Shown here: piece by piece, positions 10,846 through 23,100 of the stretch
Numbering within the stretch: the first letter of the stretch is position 1
Layout: the number at the start of each line of letters is the position of its first letter
NCBI GenBank assembly: GCA_022478985.1
Contig: JAKSZP010017428.1
Span: 31,358-95,357 of the forward strand
DNA: 64,000 bases
Source: Massospora cicadina
Taxonomy: Eukaryota > Entomophthoromycota > Entomophthoromycetes > Entomophthorales > Entomophthoraceae
Reading direction: 5' to 3'
The notes under the pieces: model-generated
Databases searched by the model: none
Told to the model about the DNA's origin: nothing
The model's input: the letters and a program-made list of their open reading frames with translations, nothing else
Program-made: the position numbers and the translations under genes

Positions 10846-13800
10846 GGCGCCGTGGGCACCTCAGTGTCAATAGGGATGTTAAACATCGCGGGAGCCAGGG
10901 CTCATACGTCCCAAGCCAAAAAGCTGAGATTCCTGCAAAAACCTCTTGTAGACATCTTGTCCATCCAAGAAACCCACTGTTTACAAGGGGAAGAAGGATC
11001 CTGGTCAACCAGGGTCGCACCATCACAATCAGTATGGATGTCTCACTGTGGGGTGATTGTCTGAAACAACAAAAAATTCAAAATTACAAATTCGTCATCA
11101 CACTTGCACGGTTGAGTCCTGGTAGCAACAATAACATGCCAAGAGGAAATAATTTCGATAGCATGTATCTATGCACCGTGCACTGCAACTGAGAGAAAAC
11201 AATTTTTGAAAACATTCCTACTCTCACCCTCCCACCAGATACCATTATGTTAGACGATTTCAACTGCTGGGATAACCCCAGTACAGATTGATGGCCTAAT
11301 CCCAGGGGATACCCACCTGGACACATTAAATTCTAAACAATGAAGGCATCTCTTGGCTTACAGGATGCTCTTCCCCCCAGTTCGCCACTCTTTCCCCACA
11401 TGACGCAGCCCAACATACGCGAGGGAGCGCTCATATTGATTTGCATTGACCACATCCTTGTCCCACAATCCCACCACTCAAGAATCTTCAAATTTACAAC
11501 AAAAAAGATCAATTTTTCTGACCACCGATTGGTTACAGTGCAGTTAGCACCAACCCAATCCCACACACAGGTGTCGCCTTGGAGAAATCTTCACCCAGAA
11601 AATATAAAATTTCCTGAGATATCTGACTGGGTTGGAAACAAGGCTATGAACCCAGAATTCACAGCCCCATTCACTTCAGATCCCATCGGAACATGGGAAA
11701 ATTTCAAAAAGGATTTAATCAACAAAACCTGACATATTGCATCACGTAAGTACACTGCGGACATGGGCACAATCAAGCGTACCTTGGCGGAACTAGACCA
11801 CATTGAAATAAATGCTCTGAGATCTGGCAATAGCCCCAACTGGGGACGCAAATGGGCAGAAATATCTGCCCAACTTAACAATCTCATTTTCAAACATCAA
11901 CATAGAATCAAAGTATCAAACAAAGGTAAGTTCATAAAGGAAGGCGAAACCTGTTCAAAATACTTTTTCTGCCAATTCCACTCCCGCAGAAACCAGCCCA
12001 TGTGCACACAGGTCCGCAAGACCAACAGCACCGTGGCAACTGACCCTGAGGAGGTCAAGATGGAAGTACACTGCTATTACATCGAATTATATTGTGAAAC
12101 GCCAACAGATTCACAAAAAAATTAAAGAATTTATACAAACCGCCGAGATACAAAGTACACCACTGAATTACAATATACTATTCCTAATTACATGTGAAGA
12201 GCTTTGGGAGACAATTCGCGGTGCACCACATAGGAAATGCCCAGGGCCTGATGGGATATCCTACGAATTTTACAAAAAATATTTTCAACAAATCGCCCCC
12301 CTCCTATTGGTGTCTATGAACCAAAGCTTGTTGGAAACACGCCTATTACCAGGAGGCCTTGAATCCTATGTTATAACCTTGTATAAAAAGGGTGACAAGT
12401 TGGAACTGGCCAACTGGCGCCTAATTGCACTCTCCAACACTGAAACAAAAATTCTAACAAAAAATTCAGCAGCTAGATTAGGCGTATTTGCATCTGACGT
12501 CCTATCACCCAACCAGTTTGGGTTTTTACCAGGGCGTTCAATCTGGAACAACATTCACCCTGTTGCAAACATTTTCCAATCCAAAGCAACTGGTGCCCTA
12601 GTCTTCTTGGATCAGGAAAAGGCGTATGACCGTATTAGCTAGCCATACCTAAAAGAATGTCTACATGCCTTCAAACTCCCACCAAGATTCATAAAATGGG
12701 CGATGCTCCTAACAGAATCTGCAACCATGGCTGTATGCGGCCCTGGATTCCTAACAAACAAGATTAAACCACACAGAGGGCTCTAACAAGGGGATCCCCT
12801 CAGCCACTGCTATACAATTTCAGCTTTGACCCACTCCTCTGAGTAACTGACTCACGTCCCATGGGGATAACCGCACAAGGACAACCAACAGTCAAGATAC
12901 TGGCCTTTGCGGATGACTGCATAGCAGGTATAGCAAACAATGAAGATGCCTGACAGCTGGAACGCACTCTAGAGGAATAATCCAAGGTGAGCAATGCATC
13001 ACTCAACAAAAGAAAGACAGAAATCATCCTCTTAAGCAAATACACAAACAACTGGGCCACAACATCAGAACCTCATACCAACACGCGAAGAAAAAACCCA
13101 ATCATTTTACCCTTTGCAACACCTCCCACCACCACTCCTGTCCGACACCTTGGAATTTGGCTAGAATCAGGAGGATATGCTAATGAGACATTGGAAAGTA
13201 ACCTGCTACAACGAGTATCCAAACGCGTCGCCTCCCTCAAGGGAAGAACCCCAGGATTAACAGGACGAGTTACAGTTGCTAACTCGCTCATCCTCCCAAT
13301 ACTGTGGTACCAGGCCCACGCGATCGTCTTCTCACCTACCTTTATAACCTCAATCCGCGCACTTATCTAGGGCTGGCTGTGGCCTGGCTCTCACCCTCCT
13401 ATACGGATGGAAACACTATTTGGCCCACGCTCAAGCGGAGGCATGGGACTAATAGATTTTGAGAGCCACGCCAATCACATCCTAGGTACCTGGATAAAGG
13501 AAATCCTTGCTCCAGACCTCCCGCAACAACATTGGTCCAGAGCAGCAAGGACTAACTTTACACAGGCGCTCAAATTAACCAACCCACATAGTCAACCAGA
13601 CTACTTTCATACCTTGCCAAGCACCCTACTGCAACGGGTCCGCATGGAACCTCCCTCATTTCAAACATATCCTCCAAACTATCCGCCATATGGGATAGAC
13701 CATAGAGAACATGGGTACTATACAGGGGAAGGGGACGACCCAGCCCCCAATTCAAATTAAGAAACCCAGAAAACCACCCCCAGAGAGATATGCTCGCAAT

Positions 13801-14341
13801 AACCCCAAGCATAGCTAGGATAGAATACCTAGATATGTTGGACATTCCCTATGATTTAACCACACAGAAGGCAATGTGGAAAATGACTCACTACCCACTC
13901 CTACAGCCGAGGATAAGAGAAAACGCCTGGCGCTGTCTGAGAAGGACCTATAGGATGGCGGACCACTCCAACTTCCTCCACAAAACATGTGCAGTATGTG
14001 GAGGGGAGGGATCCCTACATCACCACCTAGAAACATGCCCCCCAACCAAAGCTATATGGCAGGAAGTCTCACGCCATCTTAAGATCCAAAACGAACAGGA
14101 ATTCTCGATATCAAAGAGCATCTTTGCACTCCAGATCGAGTCACCAATCACATCTACCCTCCATTCCCTAATAATACCCATTGCAATGTGGACAAACCAC
14201 ACAATTGCACTAGATGCGTTCAAGGGCTTGGTCCCAACCATTTATGGGGTTATTAACATATTCCATGTCCACTTACTGGAGCACTTCCAAGACTGGCTCT
14301 ATGGATATATGAGACCATGGCAAAAAGCGCTCATAGAATAA
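10846..14341 (+). pseudogene. LINE-2 ORF2: endonuclease-reverse transcriptase, broken
   Basis: The N-terminal APE-type endonuclease shows GMLNIAG (near 10876), DILSIQETH (near 10955-10979), DDFNCW (near 11255; GDFN expected) and FSDHRLVTV (near 11515), the catalytic Asp/His block. The reverse transcriptase spans about 12090-13380, with KCPGPDGISYEFYK, LYKKGDKLELANWR, FGFLPGRSIW, FLDQEKAYDR and the active-site AFADDC at 12904-12918. The C-terminal region has GGMGLIDFESHANHILGTWI and a CAVCGGEGSLHHHLETC knuckle (about 13985-14036). Breaks include stops near 11064, 12640 and 12784 and several frameshifts. The ATG used at this site in LINE-4 is GTG here. No RNase H domain was seen. Confidence 0.88.
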
Positions 14342-14573
14342 TGGTTCCCACTCTGGTTCCTCCACACAGACCCTTTCCTTCACACCTGCTCCATAGCAGG
14401 GGAAACCCCCTCAGAGTAGTGCACCAACCCAGCATACCTGGCAGTCCCGCTGGCAACAGGGGTAACTTGGGTACCCTAGGGTGCCCAATAATATATTTGT
14501 CGGTTATTTCCTTAGTTTTACGTATGTTTGGTAATGTCCATCCCCTGGTCAGCTTACCTCGGTTAATTATAAA
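14342..14573 (+). other. LINE-2 3' UTR and conserved tail
   Basis: Non-coding. The last ~60 bases (GGTAATGTCCATCCCCTGG, then CAGCTTACCTC and a short A/T-rich end) are shared with LINE-1 (2330-2372) and LINE-3 (48440-48503). In template-primed reverse transcription the 3' tail is what the LINE reverse transcriptase recognises. Confidence 0.75.
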
Positions 14574-14588
14574 AGTTCACTGCATTAA

Positions 14589-15560
14589 TTTGATAAGAAA
14601 TGTTCTCCCTAACGTTTCTGGTCAAACTGGTAGTATACGATTCCAATTGAAGCTTAATCATTGTAGACGTCAGATTCATCAGATAACATTGGGGGTCCAT
14701 TCTTCCTGTATCCTATACACAAGAATAGAGCAGCGGAGGCAGATCTGGATGTCAGCCATAGAGTAACTATAATGGACTCTTTCCCGCCACTGTGTAATAG
14801 CTAATGTTATATGCAAAAAGGGCAGTAGGAGAAGGGTACTCCAGTAAGTGGGTCAATCCCTCATACGATTCTGAAAGATATTCACCAGAGTTCTATTTAC
14901 CCAAGAAATGGTTTTGTTGGATTATGGATGTTAGAGAGTAGTTAGCACCCCGCGAATCACCATCAATTCGTTCACCTTAGTAAGGTCATAGGAGGTGAAG
15001 TTAAATCCGTTGTCTGTGAGTATGAATTGTGGGGAAGCCAAGCCGCTGAATGACACACACCATTATGAACTTAGCAGCAGTTACAGCCCAAGGTTGCGAA
15101 TTACTCACACTTCTACCCACTGGGTAGGTGATCTACTGCTATCAGGATGTATTTGGAGCAATTTACACTATTGGTAAGTGCCCTACAAAGTCAATGGAAA
15201 CCTTATGCCAAACAAAACGGTGTTTAACCAAATGATAAGTGGTTCTTTTAAAAAAAGCCTTCTCCACTTGGAATTGATGACAACAGTCGAGAGTTTCCAG
15301 CACATCAAAGTGCATACTCTTAGTAGTATTTTGGCTTCGGAAATTCCAACTTTTTCCGCAGTCCTCCATGCCCCACCACCTTGTGGGCATCCAAGATAAT
15401 ACCTGTTTAAGTGAAGTGTTTTAGGAAACTCACCGTGACCCCGCTAGCCTTTTTAAACAACTCAATGTCCCTCAAAAAGTGTCTGCCCTCATCCCATCCA
15501 GCGCCTTGTTAATTTAAGGTGACTCCTCAGCATATTTACTGCTAATCATTTTCTTGTACA
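14589..15560 (-). pseudogene. Element B integrase core remnant
   Basis: The minus strand shows, around 14970-15060, SPQFILTDNGFNFTSYDL, the second catalytic-Asp block of retroviral integrases. The open stretch 15163-15390 covers part of the zinc-binding and N-terminal core region. Frames are broken repeatedly. It continues, across LINE-2, into 9066-9325. Confidence 0.7.
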
Positions 15561-16060
15561 TTATGTCAGCTAGATCCTCCATAATAGCAACGGCTGGTAA
15601 GTGAGATAGACAGTCAGCGTTCTGGTATTTAGCGCCCAGATGGTGAAAGTCTTGAAATCATACACTTGCAGCTTAAGTGCCCATCATGTGAGGTAGCCCT
15701 TGGGCCCCCAAAGTTTATGTATCCAGCGTAATGAAGCGCGATCAGGTACAAATTTAAACTTTACTCCATGGAGATATACCCAAAATTGTTTGTATGTGTA
15801 CATACCACTAGACACTCCCATTCCGTCAAAGTATAATTCCGCTCATGGCAATTCAAACTTTGGCTGCAGTAAGATACAGGATGCTCCACCCCATCATTGT
15901 CCTGCTGCAACAAGACCGCTCACTAACAGAAAGAGAAGCGTCTGCCTGCATGATAAACTCTTTCTTGAATTTCATATATTGTAGCACTGGAGCACTAATC
16001 ATTGCCATTTGAAGAGCGTCAAAAGCACTCTGGTATCACTATTTCGTTTAAAAAGTGGCG
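15561..16060 (-). pseudogene. Element B RNase H remnant
   Basis: The minus strand contains HLGAKYQNADCLSHLP (about 15576-15645), the usual end of gypsy RNase H, preceded by a WALKLQVYDFKTFT-like stretch (about 15640-15690) equivalent to the W-x-L-x-L-x-x-Y-D-F block. It lies between RT and integrase in the expected order. Confidence 0.75.
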
Positions 16061-16860
16061 TTCTTTTTCAAAAGCTTAATGAGCGGGGCCCTGATGCAGC
16101 TAAAGTTGGGAATGAACTGACAATAGTACCTGACCATACCAAAAAAACTTGGATATCTCGTTTGACCTGGGGTTGGGGCATCTAATGGATTGTTTCTACC
16201 TTTACCAGTTGCAGTTACAGGCTGCTGGCGTCTACCAAAAACCCAAGATATTCAAGTTGCTCTTTAAAGTAAATGACATTTTCAAGGCTTAGTTTCTATG
16301 TTAGCCTCCGTGAGCTAGCAGTTACCTCTTCCAAATAATCAAGCTGCTCTGAAAACGTTAGTAAGAAAACTCTATCTTGTCAGGGTAGAAAAGGACACAC
16401 AACAGCTTGAGATTACCCAGAATAGTGTCCATTGCCCTTTGAAATGTAGCTGGGGTATTACAGAGCCCTTGCGGCATCCAAGTGGGCTGGAATAGCCCTT
16501 TGAGCATGATCATGGTGCACTTTTCCTGTTACGCTGCAGGCAATTTAATCTTCTATTACCCAAAAATCAGATCCATAACAGAGAAATAGCGAGCACCGCC
16601 CAGGCGATCTTAGACATCATTGATTTGGGGTAGGGGATACAAGTCTTTTTTGTGATAGTATTGAGTTTTTGATAATTGATCATTACCCATTTAGTGCCAT
16701 TCTTCTTTTTAACGATCAACATTGGCATGGCTTAAGGCATTTATGACAACTTGATCATACCCTGCTCCAGCAACTATCCTATTTCATTAGAAACTACCTC
16801 TTCTGCAGCCCTCAAGTAACAAATTATCTTAGATCAAATAGGGGTTGGTCCCCAGTGTCT
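16061..16860 (-). pseudogene. Element B reverse transcriptase remnant
   Basis: The minus strand shows KKKNGTKWVMINYQKLN (about 16660-16715, the K-K-x-G-x-x-R-x-x-x-D-Y-R-x-L-N block), then QGLCNTPATFQRAMDTILG (about 16415-16475, the F-G-L-x-N-A-P-x-T-F-Q block) and FYPDKIEF at the YxDD position (about 16370-16395). The catalytic YxDD has become YPDK. Several frameshifts separate the blocks. Confidence 0.8.
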
Positions 16861-17099
16861 ACACAATGATTCACGCCATGAGTGCACCCCAGATCATGAT
16901 CATGTGACGTGAAAATATCTTGATATTTTTGACTGTTGCCATCACCTGATCTTATTGATCATCAGATAGGTCTGTCAAAGCTTTGCATGGAACCACCGCA
17001 ATTATGCTGGATGGATACCTGGAGGGGAGGCCAAGCTCACGCAACGAGCCAAAATTATGAATATTCCAGACCTTGTCAATGGGAGTAAAGTGTAGATAA

Positions 17100-17850
17100 G
17101 CCACCATTTTATGTTCTTATACCATTTGGGGCTCCTTCTGAAGGTTGGCCAAAAATCACTCTAATTTCCTCAGGGCTAGATACTAATTTTCCTGGGGCTA
17201 CATGAGGTTTAAGACGTGATGTTGGTATGGTCCAAGTACTTCCCTTAAAAAACCTTCTGGTGTTCCCAATTTGAGCTCCGTTCCCACAAGGGCTTGGTGC
17301 CCAGATGGTATAAATAAAGCGCTTGCTGATCATAGCAGCATTCCCTGGTACTTGTATATTTGATTGGGAAGAACCCTAGTCTAACGCTTTAACATTTGGT
17401 AGCAGATGGGTACCACTTCGTCACAGTATGCAAGGTTGATTTGATCATCTTGGGAGGACTCCTGCAGTACCCACTTCGAAGTAAAGTAGACAGAGATCCG
17501 CTGAACCAGGATCTCAAAGGTTTCTTCTGCCATGTCAACCACAGCCTCAAAAAGACGCATGAAATCAGAGACAATTAACATGTTATAATTGTGATTTGGA
17601 AATACAATTGCTGGTGCAAAGACAGAATCAACTTAAACTGAAGAGCTAACATACTGCATGCTCCCTCCAATATAGTACTTACCGCCCCGCGGCCCATATA
17701 CACCCAGTGCTCCACATCAGGTTTCAGTGGCAGCTTAGTTATAAACATTGTTGGTAACTATGTTAATCGGGGCACTAGTGTCAATTATAGCACATATTTT
17801 TATATCTTTCACAAAAATGTCACAATAAGTACACTCAGAATAATAAGAAC
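17100..17850 (-). pseudogene. Element B aspartic protease and linker remnant
   Basis: The minus strand contains CAIIDTSAPINIV (about 17755-17795), a retroviral-type D-T/S-G-A active site with serine in place of glycine. Downstream open segments (17381-17581 with VSDFMRLFEAVVDMAEETFEI, and 17109-17333) cover the C-terminal protease region and the linker to RT. No dUTPase-like motif was found in this linker, unlike elements A and G. Confidence 0.65.
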
Positions 17851-18199
17851 CATGACTATTTAATACATGAACGTCCAAGGGATTCTTCTTATCAAGAAAG
17901 TGCATAATACTGGGCCCTATCTGTGGTTATTCCTTTAAAATCCGCTCTTCTGGGATGGCAACGTTCACGCCCTCTAATGTGGCCACATCTGAGTAGTGTT
18001 GGGGTTTGTTGGCTGAGTTTTGTTGCAGGACCTGGCAGTCATATGGTTTTTGAATCTCTTGACAGATCCCATCCATGATGCCCTCTTTGGCTAGAAAGCA
18101 AGTCACCATGTTCACATCATTGGTGGTTTTTCTTAAAGAAATATGTCATTGGAGTCATGCGCACCAACATAGACCAACACGTTATGATCAGATGAGACA

Positions 18200-20700
18200 A
18201 ATAAATTTGACGCAATAGAAGTAGAGCTCTCCATCTCTATTCCGCTTGTTCTTTCACCACCTATATGACCTCAGCAGAACTGCATGAGAGTTTCACTTTG
18301 CAGGGCAACTCGCCGCGCAATGACCTTGCTGACCGCACTCAAAGCAAGTTATTCAAGACATATCACATTTTTGAACGTCGTTAAACCTGCACAAGGGTTG
18401 TAAGCTGGGCAGGGACAAGGCGGAGCATAAAAAATGGCCGGGGATGGCGTGAATATCATAAGTTAGTCATGGGTTGGGCGACATATTGTAACTTGGCTGA
18501 GGGTTCGCCAGAGGAGTATAAGTCAGCCAATACTGGCCACTCAAAACTGGACCTCCAGCGGCAGCCACAGACAGTTTCCAGTCCTCGTTGGGTGGGTTAA
18601 ATGTGGCGGACAATCGCTGCAGGTAATTAAGGATCTGCAGTAGGGTATATCTCCCTGGAGAACTGGAGCCATCACGTTGTAGAGCTCCCAATGGGGTTTC
18701 ACAGCGGCGGTCATATCAATGGTAACATCCTCCTCTGAAAATATTCCCGCCCCTACTAGTATATGCGCTTCCACAGTGAAGCAGTCAGGAAAAGTCAGAA
18801 AGGGTTTAGTTGCGTTGAACCCAATAGTCAGTAAGTCTTCTTACCGTTGCTCCATCTTTTTTACCCCACCAAACAAGTGGAGCACCATATTCTTGACCTC
18901 CTGGTAGGCCACGGCCTATCAGCCAGGTAACTGGTGACCTTGTCAGCGCTTTTGACATCCAGCATGGAGATTAGCAACTTCTCCTTATGGCGATCTGAAA
19001 CTTATTTGAAGGCAAACTCAAACTATTTGAAAAACCCATGCATACTACCTCCCCAGATTAATGGGGCAATTTTTGGCATTCCCATTTTCTTCATGAACCA
19101 AGATGTGGTTCCTCAAAGCGAATTGGGCCATATCCAGCCTGGCGAACGTACCTCCCACATGGGGCCATAGGTGGGCTGAGGAACAGAACTTAGGCCTTGT
19201 GGACTTTTGAGAGGTGGTGGATTCTTTATCAGGGATAAAAGGAGACAACTAAGGTAGCTCACTCGCTGACCCATAATATTCGGCCTCCAAATCAAGACTA
19301 TCTGTGGCTCAACTCTCTTCACCCCCATGTTCCGCAACCAACTCCTCCACAATGTGTTCCGCTTCAGCTGCTCCACACTGACAGCGTACTTACATGACGT
19401 CCTGTCTAAGCTCATTGACCTCTCTTTATTAATTCATGGCATATTTCTTCCTCTGCAGCCAGTTTCCGCTCAAGGGTTTTAGGACACTCATCCACATCTT
19501 TGGTAGTTCCTTGAAATCTGGAACTCTGCTGAATGCTGTCATGAGAGCTTAACTAGAGGCATCTTCTAATTGACTTTCTAGTGCAGATCATTCTCGAAGG
19601 AGCTCCTCATTTGATCATCAAGAGTTTTCTATACTAACCCTAGTATGGGCATATTCTACAAACTCTACAAATGGAAGTTACAGCCCGTCCATGACTGGCA
19701 ATGTTCAAGCCCTTGAGGTCAGCTATCCAGCCCAACAACTGCCCATATTTGGCTGAACTGAGAAACAAAATACCAGAATTTTCAGCGGTGCAGTGATTGA
19801 TTCACACACTTCTCAACTAGCTAAGATTAAATGTGGAGGAAATATCTTGTTCAGTTAAACGCCACTCCAACAGGGTAACGCGGTCACTGCTGCAGCCCAC
19901 ATTGGAGTCAATACCTAACACTCATTTAGCATTTCTTGCATGAATTGTTTGGTGTTCCTCCCAAGTTAGTTATGTCCCCTATTCAGTTGAGCGTGAGTCC
20001 TCTCGGTTAATCAGCTCTCCCATAATTCAGGGTAGCTCCTGGATCAAATGGGGTAAGAGGTAAACCATCTGAGCGTGAGCTGTGGCAACCTGATTGTGTA
20101 CTTGAATAAGAGCCCCCCATCTTTGTGAAAGTCTTTTTAAGGCGTTTCAGAATAAAGTGATGATCATTTTGTTGTACTTGTGTGAACCGCATTATGTCCT
20201 CAGTTCAATATTGTGTCTCAACAAATCTCGCAGGATCTTCCAAATAGATGACTGCACATAAGCAACAAGGTATTCAACCAGGCTATGGGAGGCAAGACGG
20301 CGCGTCAGGCTAGTGGTAATTTCATCCAGATAAGACATATATAATTCGTAGCACAAGGCCTGATTGCGCTGGTTAAAGAACATATTCATAAAATTTCTTA
20401 TGGGTCCCCATTGTAAAGACGGTACCACAAAGAAGCCATTTCACTATACTATGAAGCTGAGTGATGTTGACATCCATGGAACGTCTATGCTGGGCTGATT
20501 AAAGAGCTGGACAAGCAGATAACTGCAATTCCATTGGGGAGTCACTGAGGTCAGATGGCTCAGTCACATTGAACAGCAAAGGTTCCTTATTGGAAGATTC
20601 CATAGGGTCAATGCTATATTTGTCACAAAAACCTACGAGGTTTTGGAAAAGTTGGTTAGAATTTGCCATGGTTACATTTTTTCAAGATGTAGAGTTGAAT
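18200..20700 (-). pseudogene. Element B gag remnant with zinc knuckle
   Basis: The minus strand carries a CCHC knuckle CFECGQQGHCAASC (about 18305-18347), marking the gag C-terminus. Upstream pieces such as 18467-18774, 19045-19415 and 20007-20428 are frame-broken gag. The leader just inside the right LTR (minus strand from 20726) reads TGGTACTCACTACAGG, a candidate tRNA primer-binding site starting with the usual TGG. Confidence 0.7.
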
Positions 20701-20727
20701 AAGTGGGCCTCCTGTAGTGAGTACCAC

Positions 20728-21362
20728 TGTCAATTCTCCAGTAGATTTGATAAGATCTGGTGGAGAGTTACACAGAGGTTACACCCACAGATACAACATA
20801 ATGATGATACAAAGATCGCCGTTCCTCAAGCAAGGATGGTAAGATATATAAATAGAATCAGAGAGCTTATGGAACCACAATCATATTATAAGCAGCTTTG
20901 CAATGCTGAAACCAAAAGTGATGAATACAATTATAAATTTTGGGCTACAGAATCCATTGTAGCTTACTAACCAAAAGCGATTCTCTTTCCATTCTCCATC
21001 ACTACTATTATATCTCTTTCTTGCTGCAGTTTCTTCCACAATTTCTACCAAGCAGGTAAACTTACCCAATATTCACTCGGTACAACCTTGGAAGAATCAT
21101 AACCATATCCTATACATTCTTCATTATTAACCTTTAGCATTTTATCCAACAACAAATATTAAAAACTTGGCATATACCCTACTTTCAATTATCCTTAGCT
21201 TCTAGTCTCCAGTAATCAAATTATACTGACCATACTAAAACTTCTCCCCAAGACAACCAGATCCAGCGGAGGTATATGCGATTGCTCAACTACCAGTATC
21301 AAAAATATTTATCTTAGCATTTTGGCATAGCAAAATAAAATTTTTAGATTAATTTTTTAACA
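20728..21362 (-). repeat. Element B 5' LTR (right copy)
   Basis: Matches 8436-9065. Its right end TTAACA abuts the second AAAGT duplication at 21363-21367. Confidence 0.92.
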
Positions 21363-21367
21363 AAAGT

Positions 21368-21472
21368 AGTCTATATTCGTCTTATCTTTTCTTTTTTTGA
21401 GCTCTCTGCTAATTTACAGCTTTGAACCCATTTTTGAACTTCAGCGTCAGTCAAGTTAAATGTTATGCTGAT
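21368..21472 (+). repeat. Element A 3' LTR, second part
   Basis: Resumes the element A LTR after element B and matches 2388-2479 (AGTCTATATTCG start, ATTTACAGC, GTCAGTCA). The end is uncertain by about 20 bases. Confidence 0.75.
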
Positions 21473-22047
21473 AATGAAGTTTGAAAATTCAGCACCATTG
21501 TGGTGTCTGATGTTAAACGTGTTCTTATTGTTGAAATGGAATATCTTTAATATGAATAGGGAATTGCGCCGCTGCGTTTGAATCTTCTTTGCATTGGAAT
21601 CTAAATTAAAATAGCCCTCAAAAGGGCAAAAATCAATAAATCCAGAATTTGAAAATGCTCTTGTTTTAAGTCTAGAACTTGACAGTCAGCCTATGGGAAC
21701 AAGCGACCATATTCTATTTGAAGGCTAAAAAGAATACCAGATCAAGGTAACTCAATCTTATCACAATGTATAGGCTGTGATTGTGGAAGGTGTAACACCA
21801 AAATTTTGGCTGAATGTTGCGTCCTATGGTGTTTGGCGGGCTGGTTGATAAAACCTACGAGAATTTTTGAAGTACTTGAAAAACACTGCATGGAGCTGGA
21901 CCACCACCTCATACTGAAGCAGCTGCCGCAGTAGCAGGATTATCTGATGATGACACCTACACAATGAAAGCTTCATTCTTTTCAAATAAAAATTTATACT
22001 ACTTCTCATTGAGTTAAATGCCCAAATAAATCTTTAATTTTTAAAAC
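21473..22047. other. Unclassified spacer between elements A and C
   Basis: About 575 bp with no recognised element. A plus-strand stretch near 21885-22005 stays open in one frame (GAGPPPHTEAAAAVAGLSDD is visible) and could be a decayed exon, but nothing identifiable was found. Confidence 0.3.
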
Positions 22048-22863
22048 TGATCCACGCACAAAAAAGTCTAATATGTATATATGTGTAATGCACTGGCTCT
22101 TTCCAATGAGCCACAAATGAATTAGGAAGAAGGACCCAAGTCAACGACCAAAGAGCGGACAAGGTCCCTGAGACCATTCTTCTGGTGCACATGCTACTGG
22201 CATCGTGGATGAACACCCCTTGGAGGACAGTTGCAAGTATGCTTACCACAAGATGACCTGAATCCAAGACAAGGTGTATAGGGAGGCAATAGCCTTCCCA
22301 AACTAGCTCTTAAAGTTCAGCTCCTGTTTGTATAGGCCAAGCATGGCTGATGTTAGACTAAATATTCCAATATAAATCTTGGAAGACAAAAATAAAAAGA
22401 AATAAGGCTCGAGAATGGCTTTATTGGATATATATCAGGCAAGTTGATAGAAAACAGAACTAAAGAACACCATTCTCAAGTCCCTTCCCGTATAACTCTC
22501 TGCTGTAAGCATAGATCAGGCTCATCCATCATTCTTGACGCTATGTCTTTTGAAATATGCTGTAAGCAAACCCCCGTCATTCTAGGCTGGATTGAATTCT
22601 GTAGTGGCTGAGCCACCACATCCATGAATCGTTCCAATTCTGATTTAAATCCACATTTAACTTAGAACTCCCACTTCAAAACCATCTGGTTCGACCCCAG
22701 GCCTGACAAAAGTTCTAACTGCAGTCCTGCCCCAGTCTCAGTCCCAACCTGTGGTCTAGCCAATACTAATGCTCTCTCATCCCCTCTATCTTCCACACCA
22801 GCTTGTCCTGTCTTATAAAAGATCAGGGAAAAGTGATTTTGAGGGAAAACCTCAACCGTCACA
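22048..22863 (-). repeat. Element C 3' LTR
   Basis: Begins TGATCC and ends CCGTCACA on the plus strand, next to the polypurine tract. Homologous to the element E LTR at 55826-56496: GTGTAATGCA near the left end and a CTCAACYGTYACA right end. Within it, the minus strand of both copies reads a similar Trp-rich stretch (SALWSLTWVLLPNSFVAHW here). Confidence 0.75.
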
Positions 22864-23100
22864 TCACCCCCCTAGACAATAATAACTCTTGGATTTTCCT
22901 AGGACACTGGGCACAATCTATTGATGTCTGCCATGTGGCCTCCTCAACTGGATGACCCTTCCACCAGACTAAAAATGACTGATGACCCCACACCACCTTC
23001 ATGTCTAAGATCTCCTCCACCTTATACTCTTCAGCCCCCCTTTCAGCTGGAAAAAAAGGAGAGGCCCTCTTAGGCGGCTGCCCCAAAAGGATTTGTTCTG
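22864..23100 (-). pseudogene. Element C integrase chromodomain
   Basis: The minus-strand segment 22859-23086 contains YKVEEILDMKVVWGHQSFLV, then WWKGHPVEEATWQ. These are the chromodomain's conserved start (E-x-I-L-D), aromatic strand, W-K-G block and terminal A-T-W. In chromoviruses this domain ends the integrase and directs insertion toward histone-marked heterochromatin. The domain is well preserved and continues into DCAQCPRKIQELL. Polypurine tract and LTR follow directly. Confidence 0.9.

Larger units (their letters stand above)
9341..14573 (+). mobile_element. LINE-2: full-length-like non-LTR retrotransposon
   Basis: Flanked by a perfect 15-bp target-site duplication AGTTCACTGCATTAA (9326-9340 and 14574-14588). 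The 5' end (AAGCTTTTCTTTCTC..CAATCAC) matches the starts of LINE-3 (43300) and LINE-4 (60034). ORF1 has a CCHC knuckle. ORF2 has an endonuclease, a reverse transcriptase and a C-terminal CCHC region. The 3' end carries the shared GTAATGTCCATCCCCTGG, GCTTACCTC tail. Length is 5,233 bp. Premature stops and frameshifts make it non-autonomous now. Confidence 0.93.
8436..21362 (-). mobile_element. Ty3/gypsy LTR retrotransposon B, inserted in the element A 3' LTR
   Basis: LTRs of 630 and 635 bp (8436-9065 and 20728-21362) begin TGTCAATT on the plus strand and end TGACA/TAACA. The element is flanked by a perfect 5-bp duplication, AAAGT (8431-8435 and 21363-21367), and the undisrupted target site can be read in the 5' LTR of element A. 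Reading the minus strand from 20727 down, the order is leader/primer site, gag with zinc knuckle, protease, RT, RNase H and integrase, with LINE-2 inserted near the integrase C-terminus. A pyrimidine-rich tract at 9066-9077 is the polypurine tract of the minus strand. The LTR pair is strongly diverged by eye, so the insertion is old. Confidence 0.92.
64..21472 (+). mobile_element. Ty3/gypsy LTR retrotransposon A (degenerate, with nested insertions)
   Basis: Two direct repeats bracket this region. The segment at 64-435 matches 8076-8435, and the segment at 2388-2479 matches 21368-~21472. Each repeat is split at the same internal point, the 5' copy by LINE-1 and the 3' copy by element B. The two halves together make one LTR of about 0.46 kb beginning TGGTGGG/TGTTGGG. 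Between the LTRs lie remnants of gag, protease, a dUTPase-like domain, reverse transcriptase, RNase H and integrase in Ty3/gypsy order. A purine-rich tract (8060-8075) precedes the 3' LTR. All reading frames are broken by stops and frameshifts, so the copy is dead. Outer ends are accurate to perhaps 20 bases, and I could not identify a convincing target-site duplication. Confidence 0.85.
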
